A DNA stretch of 64,000 nucleotides from DATKFM01 sp046154965 (GCA_046154965.1 JBJXDY010000015.1:1-64000), one strand, 5' to 3'. Positions 33,641 to 42,755 are shown, numbered from the stretch's first letter. The notes: generated by a model not told the origin, from the letters alone. Numbers and translations: made by a program.

Positions 33641-35590
33641 CTACCCGCCGATCTCGCCGCCATCCTCGCGGGTGATGACGACCACGGCGGGCCGCGCCGG
33701 CATGCCGTCCTTGAAATCCGGCCAGCGGGTGGTGAGCTTCTCGATGGTCTCGGAATCCTCCGCCGGATGCTGGACCGCGAGGAACAGGGTCTTGCCGTCG
33801 GGCGTGAACATCGGGCCGCTCACCTCCGCGCCGAAGGGGGCTGCGAACAGCGCCCTGGGCAACCCGCGCAGCGGTCCGCTGGTCTCCACCGCGAACAGGC
33901 CGTCGGCGATCTCGAAGTCATTCTGCCCGTCGGTCGCCACCCAAAGTCGCCCCTTGTGGTCGAAGGCGATGTTGTCCGGCGTCACGAACCAGCCGTCGGC
34001 GCTGGTCTCGGCGGGGAAGGTGGCGCCGTGCTCCTTCTTCGATGGGTCGCCGCACAGCACCAGGATGTCCCATTTGAAGCTGTCGGCGGCGTGGTCTGCA
34101 TCCTTGCCCTCGCCGGGCGGGATCAGTTCGACGATCTGGCCCCAGTGGTTCTCGGCCCGCGAATTGACCGGGTTGAGGCCGTCGGCCTTGCGTTTCTTGT
34201 TCTTGGTCATCACTGCATAGACGCGGCCGGTCACCGGGTTGACCTCGAAATCCTCCGGCCGGTCCATCGGCGTGGCGCCGAGCTTGTCCGCCGCCTGGCG
34301 CGTCTTGATCAGCACCTCGCCCTGGTCGGCGAAGCCGTTCTCGGACGTCAGGCCGTTTTGCCCGTGCACCAGCGGCAGCCAAGTGAGCGTGCCGTCGGCG
34401 TCGAAGCGCGCCGCCGCAAGCACGCCCTTGTCCAAGAGGTCGCGGTTGGCGGTGCGGTCGTTCGGATCGTAGGTGCCGTCCGACACGAAGCGGTAGAGAT
34501 ACTCGAAATAATCGTCATCGCCGCGATAGACGACGACGCGGCCGTCCTTGTTGAGGGTCGTGTTGGCGCCCTCGCAGCCGCCGCGGCCGAGCGCGGTGCG
34601 CTTCACCGGCACCCAGCTCGGGTCATAGGGGTCGACCTCGACCGCCCATTGCCAGCGATTGAGCTCGTTCGGCTCCTTCTCCACGTTGAAGCGGTCGTGG
34701 TGGCGGGCGGCGCCGTAGTAATCCTCGTTCCACATGCCGCTGCGGTTCAGGTGCTCGGTGATCGCCGTCTTCTCCGCCTCGCCGCCGAAGAAGGAATAGG
34801 CCCATTCCTCGCTGGAAAGGGCGGTGCCCCAGGGCGTGCGGCCGCCGCTGCAATTCATGGCGGTTCCGATCACGCTGGTGCCGGTCGCATCGGCGGAGGT
34901 CTTCATCAGCGCGTGGCCCGCCGCCGGGCCGGTGATGGTCATCGGCGTCAGGGCGCTGATGCGGCGCCCGTATTGCGAGCCCTCGACCACGCGCCACTGG
35001 CCGTCCTTCTTCTCGATCTCGATGACCGAATGGCCGACCGAGGCCAGGGAAACGTCGGCGTGCTCCTTCGAGATGGTCTTGCCCACTTCGGCATCCGCGG
35101 CGACATAGCCGGGGAACATCACATGCGGGTTGGGATATTCGTGATGGATGAACAGCAGCCCGTGGTCGGAATTGTCGGAGCCGATGGGCAGCGGGAAATA
35201 GGCGATGTAGTCGCAATTGTAGCCGAACTGCTTGCTCTGCGATTCCACGCTCTGCTGCGTTGGGTCGAAGTCCGGCGCGTCGGCCGCCACCTTGTCGCCC
35301 CAGCGGATCAGGATATCCGCCTTGTAGCCCGGCGCCACATGGTGCGTCTGGTCGTAGATTCGCTTCAATTCGTCGAAGGAGAAGCTTGCCCCAGTGCTCC
35401 CGGCATGCGCCTGCTTCTCGAACACCGAGCCGACAAAGCCGGCGCCGATGGCGAGCGAGGCGGCGGTGGCGCCGCCCTTCAGGACGGCGCGGCGCGACAC
35501 CCGCTCGGCCAGCACGTCGCGGAACGGCGTGGCGGAAGAATTCGGGGTCGTCGGTTTCGCACGGCTGTTGCCGGATTCGGGCTTATGCAT
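33641..35590 (-). CDS. PhoX-type alkaline phosphatase (DUF839), Tat-exported
   Basis: The 649-residue protein has a twin-arginine signal, VSRRAVLKGG, followed by a hydrophobic core, so it is exported folded to the periplasm. The remainder is the DUF839 beta-propeller of PhoX: NCSGGRTPWGTALSSEE, EVDPYDPSWVPVKRTALGRGGCEGANTTL, and DRPEDFEVNPVTGRVYAVMT. PhoX enzymes hydrolyse phosphomonoesters with calcium and iron. GGGAGG precedes the ATG by 6 bases. No Pho box was identified by eye in the upstream 200 bases. It is a single-gene unit between a LysR gene and the remnant of another. Confidence 0.9.
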   Translation of the reverse strand: MHKPESGNSRAKPTTPNSSATPFRDVLAERVSRRAVLKGGATAASLAIGAGFVGSVFEKQAHAGSTGASFSFDELKRIYDQTHHVAPGYKADILIRWGDKVAADAPDFDPTQQSVESQSKQFGYNCDYIAYFPLPIGSDNSDHGLLFIHHEYPNPHVMFPGYVAADAEVGKTISKEHADVSLASVGHSVIEIEKKDGQWRVVEGSQYGRRISALTPMTITGPAAGHALMKTSADATGTSVIGTAMNCSGGRTPWGTALSSEEWAYSFFGGEAEKTAITEHLNRSGMWNEDYYGAARHHDRFNVEKEPNELNRWQWAVEVDPYDPSWVPVKRTALGRGGCEGANTTLNKDGRVVVYRGDDDYFEYLYRFVSDGTYDPNDRTANRDLLDKGVLAAARFDADGTLTWLPLVHGQNGLTSENGFADQGEVLIKTRQAADKLGATPMDRPEDFEVNPVTGRVYAVMTKNKKRKADGLNPVNSRAENHWGQIVELIPPGEGKDADHAADSFKWDILVLCGDPSKKEHGATFPAETSADGWFVTPDNIAFDHKGRLWVATDGQNDFEIADGLFAVETSGPLRGLPRALFAAPFGAEVSGPMFTPDGKTLFLAVQHPAEDSETIEKLTTRWPDFKDGMPARPAVVVITREDGGEIGG

Positions 35591-35796
35591 GGTTCGCCTC
35601 CCTCGCAGATACTGCGGATGTTTATGTGGCGTCCTTCAAGGGTACGTTATGTCTGTATCAGAATTGCTGCAAGTGCGTTACGGCGGGCGGGCAGCCGTCA
35701 AGGCGGTATCATCCCGTTAAGGCCGGAAGCTCCATCCTGACCCGACATCCGCCGGATGACCGGCCCCTCGGGCCAGGATTGACGACAGGAAGCGGC

Positions 35797-35874
35797 TTGG
35801 GCAACGGCGTTGCCGGCTTGTGCAAGCAATACCTCTTCTCGGGGAGCCAGATGACGCTGCAACCGCGGCGGTGA
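35797..35874 (+). pseudogene. 3' remnant of a LysR-type regulator gene
   Basis: In one plus-strand frame these 78 bases encode a 25-residue tail ending GSQMTLQPRR and a stop. It aligns without gaps to the last 25 residues of the LysR gene at 32466-33392, which end GSPMTLKPRR (14 of 25 identical by my count). Nothing upstream resembles a LysR protein. It is therefore an orphan gene end in the same orientation as the intact gene, with the PhoX gene between them. It may come from a paralog rather than from a copy of the neighbour. Confidence 0.75.
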
Positions 35875-35885
35875 TGCACGCGCCT

Positions 35886-35912
35886 CGTGTAGGGGCGGCC
35901 GGCGGTCGCCCA
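35886..35912. repeat. GTAGGGGCGG-type repeat, partial copy
   Basis: GTGTAGGGGCGGCCGGCGGTCGCCCAG resembles the start of the repeats at 51380-51473, with a shifted central part. It lies between the LysR remnant and the amidase gene. The 390 bases from 35591 to 35981 contain no other gene. Confidence 0.45.
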
Positions 35913-35981
35913 GATGCAGCGTGCGTTGCCGTAAAGGCGGCCGCGCAGGCAGATCGCGAAACGATCTTGCCGAAATAGTTC

Positions 35982-37421
35982 CTACAAGATCGGTTGCTTG
36001 TTGAACCACGGCCTCGCTGTCTCCAGCTGCACCGCCAGCTTCAGCAGCGTCGCTTCGTCGCCGAACTTCGCCGCGAAATGCACGCCGATCGGCAAACCCG
36101 CCTTCGACCAATGGAGCGGCACCGACATCGCCGGCTGCCCGCTGATGTTGAATAGCGAGGTGAAGGGCGAATAGCGGATCGTGCCCGCCGGCCCAAGACG
36201 GTAATCGAGAAAATCCGGATTGTTCATGGCGAAGCGGCCGACAACCGCCGGCGGCTCGGCCAGCGTGGCATTCAGCAGCACGTCGTATTTCTGCATGAAC
36301 CGCTCGAAGAGGCGGCCGGTCGCATGCACCAGATTGATCGCCGCGAGATAGGCCGTGCCGCTGACCGACGGCGCGATCTCGCAGGCATTGAGGATCGCCG
36401 GCTCCAGATCGTCCTTGCCCGGCTTGCGGCCCAAAGTCTGGGCGCGCAGCTGCACCGACAGCGCCGTGCCGCAGAGCACCACGTTGGTCCAGGCCCGCAC
36501 CACTTTGTCGAAATCGAAGCTGGGCTTGTCTTCGACGATCTCATGCCCCAGCTCGGCGCAGAGCTTTGCTGCGCTATCCACCGCCTCGGCGCAGTCGGCG
36601 TGGATCGGCTCGCCGTCATAGCGCGTGCGGCAGACGGCGATGCGCAGGCGCCGCGGCGGCGTCTTGATCTCCTCTATGTAAGGACGCGCCACCGGCGGCG
36701 CCCAATAGGGCGCGCCTACATCGGCGCCATGGCAGGCATCAAGCGCCGCCGCGGTATCGCGCACGCTGCGCGACAGCAGGCCGTCGATGGCCATGCCGCC
36801 CCAGCCCTCGCCGGAAGCGGGGCCGTCGGGCAGGCGCGCCCGCGTCGGCTTCAGGCCGAACAGGCCGCAGCTCGATGCGGGGATGCGCACGGAGCCGCCG
36901 CCATCGCTGCCATGGGCCAACGGCACGATGCCCGCCGCCACCGCAGCACCGCTGCCGCCGCTCGAACCGCCGGACGTGTGATTCAGATTCCAGGGATTGC
37001 GCGTCGGGCCGCCATAAACGACAGCCTCGGTAGCCGGACTGACGCCGAGTTCCGGCGAGGTTGTGCGCGCGAACGACACCAGCCCCGCGTTCTTCAGCCG
37101 CAGATAGATCTCGGAGTCGAATGTCCATTGATAGTTCGCATAGAGCCGCGAGCCCATATGGGTCGGATAACCGATCGCCTCGCAGCCGAGATCCTTGAGC
37201 AGGAACGGCACGCCGCTAAAAGGCCCTTGGGGCAACCCGTCCCGGATCAGCTGCCGCGCCTTGTCAGGCACCGCGTGCACCACCGCATTGAGTTTCGGAT
37301 TGAGCCGTTCGGTGCGCGCCAGCGCCTCGTCCAGCAACTCTTCCGGCTTCACCTCCTTGCGCCGGACCAGATCGGCCAGGCCCAACGCATCATGTGACCC
37401 GTACTCGGCGATTTTTCCCAC
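35982..37421 (-). CDS. Amidase (amidase-signature family)
   Basis: From a GTG at 37421 (after GAGG) the protein has 479 residues. The Ser-cisSer-Lys triad of the family is visible: the lysine in FLLKDLG (near residue 77) and the serines in the Gly-rich loop TSGGSSGGSGAAVAAG (near 155-170). Family members cleave aliphatic or aryl amides; the substrate is unknown. It lies 1 kb from an ethanolamine-type permease and a gamma-glutamyl ligase-like gene on the opposite strand, so it could release an amine or amino acid from an amide intermediate, but this is only a suggestion. The frame extends upstream without family features. Confidence 0.9.
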   Translation of the reverse strand: MGKIAEYGSHDALGLADLVRRKEVKPEELLDEALARTERLNPKLNAVVHAVPDKARQLIRDGLPQGPFSGVPFLLKDLGCEAIGYPTHMGSRLYANYQWTFDSEIYLRLKNAGLVSFARTTSPELGVSPATEAVVYGGPTRNPWNLNHTSGGSSGGSGAAVAAGIVPLAHGSDGGGSVRIPASSCGLFGLKPTRARLPDGPASGEGWGGMAIDGLLSRSVRDTAAALDACHGADVGAPYWAPPVARPYIEEIKTPPRRLRIAVCRTRYDGEPIHADCAEAVDSAAKLCAELGHEIVEDKPSFDFDKVVRAWTNVVLCGTALSVQLRAQTLGRKPGKDDLEPAILNACEIAPSVSGTAYLAAINLVHATGRLFERFMQKYDVLLNATLAEPPAVVGRFAMNNPDFLDYRLGPAGTIRYSPFTSLFNISGQPAMSVPLHWSKAGLPIGVHFAAKFGDEATLLKLAVQLETARPWFNKQPIL

Positions 37422-37486
37422 GGTGCGTGCCCTCAACTTGATTGCCGCGATGTGACCACGAACGACAGGCCGGCCACGTCTTGTCA

Positions 37487-38311
37487 ATGGCCGGCCCGCC
37501 CGTGGCCGGCTGCGCGCTCTTCCGGCGCTTCTGCCCCGGCGGCGCGCGCACGCTCTTGATTGAGAGGGGCGGCGGCATCCTTGCCGGCGCCAGCAAAGGC
37601 AACAGCGCCATATTCCATACCGGCTTTGACGCGCTGTCAGGCAGCCTGGAACTGGCCTGCATTCGCGCCGACTATGAGGAATATCTGGCGATCCGCGAAT
37701 CGCTGAACCTCCCGCTGCTGCATACCGGCGGCCTGCTGGTGGCCGGGAATGAAGAGGAACAGGGCGAAGCTGCCCGCCATCACCGAGCAGGCGCGGGGCA
37801 ATGGCGTTACCGATGCTGATCTGATCGATGGCGCGGAACTGCACCGCCGGGAGCCGTCTTCGTGCCCGCCTTGTCCGGCCTGGCCGCGCTCCATTGGGAC
37901 CGCAGCGCCGCTGGCATGTGGCTCGGCCTCGGCCTCGACAGCACGAAAGCCGACATGATGCAGGCCATGCTCGAGGGCATCGCGCTGCTCGCCGCCGCAG
38001 TTATCGACAGCATGCACAAGGCAACGCCGCTGGACGGCGCGATCTCCATCGATGGCGGCCTCAGCAACAACGGCTATTTCCGCCGTTTCCCGGCCCGCGC
38101 GCTGGGCCGTCCCGTCGCCGTGTCCGGCAGCGCGGACCTCACCGCTCTCGGCGCCGCCCGGCTCGCGATGATCGGCGCCGGGCTTTGCGGTATCGACTCG
38201 CCGCCCGCCGCGCCAGCCGAAAAATGCCGGGAATCGGGCGCGGAGCCGCTACCCGAGCGCATTCGCGAACGCTTCCGCAGTGCAGTGGAACGTTCCGGAA
38301 ACCGGCGGTAG
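37487..38311 (+). pseudogene. Chimeric remnant: front of an FAD oxidoreductase joined to the back of an FGGY (glycerol-kinase-like) gene
   Basis: The first part reads as the start of an FAD-dependent glycerol-3-phosphate-dehydrogenase-like protein (ARTLLIERGG, AGASKGNSAIFHTGFDA, ESLNLPLLHTGGLLVAG). A frameshift near 37755 moves the continuation (KLPAITEQARGNGVTDADLIDGAELHRREP) to another frame. At about 37853-37856 the sequence changes abruptly to the last 150 residues of an FGGY kinase (FVPALSGLAALHWDRSAAGMW, then SIDGGLSNNGYFRRFPA and LTALGAARLAMIGAGL) in yet another frame. A deletion between two neighbouring genes explains this best. Neither half can work: the kinase lacks its N-terminal ATPase half. 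Confidence 0.88.
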
Positions 38312-38478
38312 ATATCAGAAAAACATGAGAATTCGCTGTCTGACTCCATCTCGCAAGAGCGAATGAGCCAATGGCGGCGGGTCCCCCGGGGAACGGGGCC
38401 TTTGCCAGACCCTTTGACCCCTCTATCATTAGCCGCACTATAACGACTCAGGTCACAATAATAGGGGGGCTAGAAGCC

Positions 38479-40011
38479 ATGAGCGATCAAAAGACTCCTG
38501 TCTCATACGAAGGCGTCAGTTACGAGACTGTCGGCAAGGAATACTTCGAGAAGCGCACGCTGCGGCGTTACGCCGGCGTCGGGTCGCTCTGGGCCCTTGG
38601 CGTCGGCGCCGTGATCTCCGGCCATTTCTCCGGCTGGAATTTCGGCCTCGCACCCGGAGGGTTCGGCGGCTTCCTCGTCGCCGCCGTTCTCATCGGTTTG
38701 ATGTATGTATGTATGTGCTATTGCCTTGCCGAAATGTCTCCGGCGCTACCGCATACCGGCGCCGCCTACTCATTCGCACGTAGTGCCCTCGGTCCATGGG
38801 GCGGGTTCATCACCGGTCTGGCCGAAAACATCGAGTATGTCGTAACGCCCGGGGTTATCACGTTTTTTATCGGGGCGTATCTCGGCGGCATATTCGAAAC
38901 AGGACCGGGATTCCAACCTGTATGGTGGCTCCTGGCCTACGGCGTGTTCCTGGCAATGAACCTGCTGGGTGTCGAGCTATCGTTCCGCGTTTCCGTGATC
39001 GTCACACTGCTGGCATTGCTCGTCCTCGCCATCTTCTGGATCAGCGCCGTGCCGCATTTCGATCTCAGCCGCTGGGCCCTCAATATCGGCGTCGATCCTG
39101 TGACCGGTGAGAGGGTTGAATTGCCGGAAGGCGGCGGCCCGTGGTTCCCGTTTGGACTTACCGGGATTCTATTTGCGATGCCGTTCGCCGTCTGGCTGTT
39201 CCTTGCTATCGAGCAGCTTCCGCTTGCTGCGGAAGAAAGCCATGATCCCAAGAAGGACATGCCGCGCGGCCTCTTGCTGGGCATTCTCACGCTCTGCATC
39301 TCCGCCACGCTCATCACCTTCCTCAATTCGGGCATTGGCGTCACCAACGGCACGAACTCCGGCGCGTTCTATCTTGGCGGCTCCGGAGAACCGCTTTTGG
39401 ATGGCTTCCGCGCCATTTATGGCGGTGCCGCGGCCAAGGTGCTGGCTCTGCTGGCGGTGATCGGCTTGATCGCCAGCCTGCACACGATCATCTATGCGTA
39501 TGGCCGGCAGATCTACTCGCTGTCGCGAGCCGGCTACTTTCCCCGGGCGCTGTCGCTCACCCATGGGACGCACAAGGTGCCGCATGTGGCGCTGCTCGTG
39601 GGCGGAGCCGTCGGATTCCTGCTTCTTGTCGCCGTGTACCTGATCAGAGGCGAGGACGCGGGTGCCGTGATCGGCGGGACGTTGCTGAACATGGCCGTGT
39701 TCGGCGCCATGATCTCCTATGCGATGCAGGGACTTTCCTTCATCGTATTGCGCATCAAGCTGCCGCACATCCACCGCCCCTACCGCAGCCCGCTGGGTAT
39801 TCCGGGCGGCGTGATCACGATGGTCATCGCCATCGTTACCTTGATCATGCAGCTGCAGGATCCGGTGTATCGCTACGGCGTGTATGCCGCGGCGGCCTGG
39901 TACGTCATCGGCATCATCTACTTCGCGCTGGTCGGCCGGCATAAGCTGGTCTATTCGCCGGAGGAAGAGTTTGCCGTAAAGGAACGCCAGAAAGCCATGG
40001 GTCACGCTTAA
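38479..40011 (+). CDS. APC-family permease, ethanolamine-permease-like
   Basis: The 510-residue protein (ATG at 38479 after AGGGGGG) has about twelve membrane helices. Its N-terminal half, with YEGVSYETVGKEYFEKRTLRRYAGVGSLWALGVGAVISG, FSGWNFGL, MSPALPHTGAAYSFARSALGPWGGFITGLAENIEYV, is characteristic of ethanolamine permeases (Eat) of the APC superfamily. The loop after helix 6 contains EQLPLAAEESHDPKKDMPRG, conserved in the same group. It probably imports ethanolamine or a related small amine by proton symport. It starts a plus-strand series with a glutamine-synthetase-like ligase and several dehydrogenases. Confidence 0.88.
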   Translation: MSDQKTPVSYEGVSYETVGKEYFEKRTLRRYAGVGSLWALGVGAVISGHFSGWNFGLAPGGFGGFLVAAVLIGLMYVCMCYCLAEMSPALPHTGAAYSFARSALGPWGGFITGLAENIEYVVTPGVITFFIGAYLGGIFETGPGFQPVWWLLAYGVFLAMNLLGVELSFRVSVIVTLLALLVLAIFWISAVPHFDLSRWALNIGVDPVTGERVELPEGGGPWFPFGLTGILFAMPFAVWLFLAIEQLPLAAEESHDPKKDMPRGLLLGILTLCISATLITFLNSGIGVTNGTNSGAFYLGGSGEPLLDGFRAIYGGAAAKVLALLAVIGLIASLHTIIYAYGRQIYSLSRAGYFPRALSLTHGTHKVPHVALLVGGAVGFLLLVAVYLIRGEDAGAVIGGTLLNMAVFGAMISYAMQGLSFIVLRIKLPHIHRPYRSPLGIPGGVITMVIAIVTLIMQLQDPVYRYGVYAAAAWYVIGIIYFALVGRHKLVYSPEEEFAVKERQKAMGHA

Positions 40012-40145
40012 CTTCGGACCTGGTACGGAAAGGACGCGGTCGCCTGAGGGCGGCCGCGCTCTTTTTCGGGCATTGCGCTATTCTCTACTTTGCAGCCGGC
40101 GCTTCGCGTCGGCTGAAGAAATACGGATAAGACAGGACAGAAATC

Positions 40146-41510
40146 ATGCCCGCCACACTGACCGCCGACAGCCTCAAGAAACTCATCAAATCCGGCGAGA
40201 TCGACACGGTCCTCGTCTGCATGGTCGACATGCAGGGCCGGCTGATGGGCAAGCGCTATACCGGGCATTTCTTCCTGGAGAGCGGCATCAACGAGGCCCA
40301 CACCTGCGACTATCTGCTGGCCATCGACATGGAGATCGAGCCGGTGCCCGGCTACAAGGCGTCGTCCTGGGAGCGGGGCTACGGCGACTTCACGCTGAAG
40401 CCCGACCTGTCGACGCTGCGCCGCGTGCCCTGGCTGCCGGGCACGGCCATGGTGATCTGCGACGTGGTCGACCACCACGGCGAGGAGGTGCGCCATTCGC
40501 CGCGGCAGATCCTGAAGCGGCAGGTGGCGCGGGCGAAGAAGCTGGGCTTCGACGTGATGATGGCGGCGGAGCTGGAGCTGTTCGTGTTCGACGAGTCCTA
40601 CGAGGCGCTGCGGGCCAAGGACTACAAGAACATGAAGCATGCCGGCTGGTACATCGAGGATTACGTCATCCTGCAGACCACCAAGGAAGAACCGCTGATC
40701 CGCGCCATCCGCAATCACATGGATGCCGCCGGCGTGCCGGTGGAATGCTCCAAGGGCGAATGGGGGCCGGGCCAGGAGGAGATCAACCTCAAATATGCCG
40801 AGGCGGTGGAGATGGCCGACCGCATCGCCATCTACAAGAACGGCGCCAAGGAGATCGCGCACCTGCAGGGCAAGGCCGTGTCGTTCATGGCCAAGATCGA
40901 TCACAGCCTGGCGGGCAACAGCTTCCATCTCCATTCTTCGCTATGGGGTGCGAAGTCGAAGAAGCCGCTGTTCTATGACAAGGCGGCGCCGAACCATATG
41001 TCTGAACTGTTCTGCCACTATCTCGCCGGACAGCTCGCCGGCCTGCGGGAGTCCGCTTACTTCTTCGCGCCGTTCGTGAACTCCTATAAGCGCTTCTCCG
41101 CCGGCACCTTTGCGCCCACCAAGGCGGTCTGGTCGTTCGACAACCGCACCGCCGGCTTCCGCATCCTGGGCGAAGGCGGCGGCATGCGCTCGGAATGCCG
41201 GGTGCCCGGCGCCGACGTGAATCCCTATCTCGCCTTCGCCGCGGCGCTGGCCTGCGGCCTGCACGGCATCGAGAACAAGCTGAAGCTGGAGCCGGCCTTC
41301 AAGGGCAACGCCTACGAGGGCAAGAACATCCGCGAGGTGCCGAAATCCCTGCGCGACGCGCTGGCGTTGCTGGACAAATCGAAGATCCTGCGCGGCGCCT
41401 TCGGCGACGACGTCATCGACCACTACCTCCATGCCGGCGAATGGGAGCAGCAGGAATTCGACCGCCGCGTCACGGATTACGAACGCATCCGCATGTTCGA
41501 GCGGGGGTGA
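40146..41510 (+). CDS. Glutamine synthetase-family ligase, probable gamma-glutamyl-amine synthetase
   Basis: The 454-residue protein has the glutamine synthetase fold but belongs to the PuuA/GlnT-like branch, in which the amine acceptor is an organic amine rather than ammonia. Metal and substrate motifs are MMAAELELFVFDE, GEWGPGQEEINLKYAEA, KIDHSLAGNSFHLHSSLW and FAPTKAVWSFDNRTAGFR. There is no clear adenylylation tyrosine loop of GlnA. It follows the ethanolamine-type permease by 134 bases, so the favoured substrate is ethanolamine, giving gamma-glutamylethanolamide; other amines are possible. The stop codon is adjacent to that of the DUF559 gene on the other strand. Confidence 0.85.
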   Translation: MPATLTADSLKKLIKSGEIDTVLVCMVDMQGRLMGKRYTGHFFLESGINEAHTCDYLLAIDMEIEPVPGYKASSWERGYGDFTLKPDLSTLRRVPWLPGTAMVICDVVDHHGEEVRHSPRQILKRQVARAKKLGFDVMMAAELELFVFDESYEALRAKDYKNMKHAGWYIEDYVILQTTKEEPLIRAIRNHMDAAGVPVECSKGEWGPGQEEINLKYAEAVEMADRIAIYKNGAKEIAHLQGKAVSFMAKIDHSLAGNSFHLHSSLWGAKSKKPLFYDKAAPNHMSELFCHYLAGQLAGLRESAYFFAPFVNSYKRFSAGTFAPTKAVWSFDNRTAGFRILGEGGGMRSECRVPGADVNPYLAFAAALACGLHGIENKLKLEPAFKGNAYEGKNIREVPKSLRDALALLDKSKILRGAFGDDVIDHYLHAGEWEQQEFDRRVTDYERIRMFERG

Positions 41511-41897
41511 TCAATCGAGGCTCCCCTCTCCCGAAACGGGAGAGGGGGCAGGGGGTGAGGGCCGCTTTGCTTCAAGATTTTCCAGAATGCGCCGGCAGAC
41601 ATTTTCAACATCGTTCACTACATCCAAATAGCTGATTCGCAGAACTTGATACCCTCTGGCCAGGAGATCAGCGTCGCGCTGTCTGTCCTCGGCAGCGCGA
41701 TGCCTGTGTTGGCTGCCGTCGACTTCGACAATGAGCAGGCACTCCATACAGACGAAATCGACGACGTAGCGATCGATCGGCCGCTGGCGCCTGAACTTAT
41801 GGCCCGCCAATTTCCGATTGCGCAGTTGATCCCACAGCAATCCTTCTGCAAGACTGGATGTCCTGCGGAGGCTTCTTGCGCGTTTTGCTGAATGCAT
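41511..41897 (-). CDS. DUF559 (Vsr-like) endonuclease-domain protein inside a palindromic-repeat unit
   Basis: From the ATG at 41897 the 128-residue product contains the DUF559 core: SLAEGLLWDQLRNRKLAGHKFRRQRPIDRYVVDFVCMECLLIVEVDGSQH, then RDADLLARGYQVLRISYLDV. DUF559 is related to very-short-patch repair nucleases of the PD-(D/E)xK fold; the D and E-V-D residues fit its active site. The last 15 residues (PSPPAPSPVSGEGSLD) are encoded by the palindromic repeat at 41521-41560. A matching repeat in opposite orientation lies 22 bases upstream of the start. The gene thus looks like the cargo of a mobile repeat unit set between two pathway genes. Confidence 0.88.
   Translation of the reverse strand: MHSAKRARSLRRTSSLAEGLLWDQLRNRKLAGHKFRRQRPIDRYVVDFVCMECLLIVEVDGSQHRHRAAEDRQRDADLLARGYQVLRISYLDVVNDVENVCRRILENLEAKRPSPPAPSPVSGEGSLD
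41521..41560. repeat. Palindromic repeat family A, copy 3
   Basis: The hairpin CCCCTCTCCCG-AAA-CGGGAGAGGGG is followed by GCAGGGGGTGAGG. It has the same orientation as 15004-15044. It overlaps the 3' end of the DUF559 gene and pairs as an inverted copy with 41919-41956. Confidence 0.9.
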
Positions 41898-41918
41898 GAA
41901 TTGCCCCAACGAAGTTAT

Positions 41919-41956
41919 CCTCACCCCCTGCCCCCTCTCCCGTTTCGGGAGAGGGG
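41919..41956. repeat. Palindromic repeat family A, copy 4
   Basis: CCTCACCCCCTGCC followed by the hairpin CCTCTCCCG-TTT-CGGGAGAGG. It is the inverted partner of 41521-41560 and lies just upstream of the DUF559 start, as copy 2 (15166-15207) is of copy 1. Confidence 0.9.
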
Positions 41957-42008
41957 ATATGCTGCAACATTGAATGAAAATTACGGCCAGAGATTGGAGT
42001 GTTGACCC

Positions 42009-42755
42009 ATGACCTTCGCCAACAAGACCGCGATCGTCACCGGCGCCGGCGGCGGCATGGGTCTCAATATCGCCAGGGATCTCCTGGCCGCGGGCGCCCA
42101 TGTGACGATGATCGATTTGAAGCCGGAGCCGCCGGCCGATCTGCCCGATGGACGCGCCCGTTATCTGATCGGCGACGTGACCGAGGATACCTTCGTCTTC
42201 AAGGCGGTCGCCCAGGCATTCCAGGAAACCGGCCGGCTCGACTACCTGGTCAATGCCGCCGGCGTGCTCTGGTTCGGCCGCGACAAGTCGCTGGTGGAGA
42301 TCGATCTCGACCTCTGGGACAAGATTCTGGCCATCGACCTCAAGTCCATGGTCATCACCGCGCGCCACGCCGTGCCCTTCATGCAGAAGACCGGCGGCGG
42401 CGCCATGGTGCATATCTCGTCGATTCAATGCCTGCGCGGCGACGACAAGCCGCAGGATGCCTATCAGGCGGCCAAGGCCGGCATGCTCGCGCTGTCGAAA
42501 TCCCTGGCGATCCAGTTTGCGGCCGACAGGATCCGCTCCAACTGCATCCTCCCCGGTCCGGTCGAATCGCCGATGCAGGCCCGCTGGCGGGAGAATCCGG
42601 CTCAGAGGAATGCCGTCGCCGGCGCCGTTCCGCTGGGCCGTGTTGGCACCACGCAGGACATGACCGACGCCGCGCTATTCCTGCTATCGGACAAGGCCAG
42701 CTACATCACCGGCACGGACCTTATCGTCGATGGCGGCCTGACAGCGCGGCCGTAA
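42009..42755 (+). CDS. Short-chain dehydrogenase/reductase
   Basis: The 248-residue protein is a classical SDR. The NAD(P) motif is VTGAGGGMGLNIA (TGxxxGxG). The NAAG motif is in YLVNAAGVLW, the catalytic serine in VHISSIQC, and YQAAK supplies the Tyr and Lys. The end SYITGTDLIVDGGLTARP is typical. An Asp after the second strand (MIDLKPE) suggests NAD+ rather than NADP+. In this neighbourhood a plausible role is oxidation of an alcohol group on an amide intermediate. It is the first gene after the DUF559 repeat unit. Confidence 0.9.
   Translation: MTFANKTAIVTGAGGGMGLNIARDLLAAGAHVTMIDLKPEPPADLPDGRARYLIGDVTEDTFVFKAVAQAFQETGRLDYLVNAAGVLWFGRDKSLVEIDLDLWDKILAIDLKSMVITARHAVPFMQKTGGGAMVHISSIQCLRGDDKPQDAYQAAKAGMLALSKSLAIQFAADRIRSNCILPGPVESPMQARWRENPAQRNAVAGAVPLGRVGTTQDMTDAALFLLSDKASYITGTDLIVDGGLTARP

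Noticed and set aside
41898..42428. N-terminal extension of the DUF559 protein
   Set aside because: It crosses repeat copy 4 and is antisense to the SDR gene.
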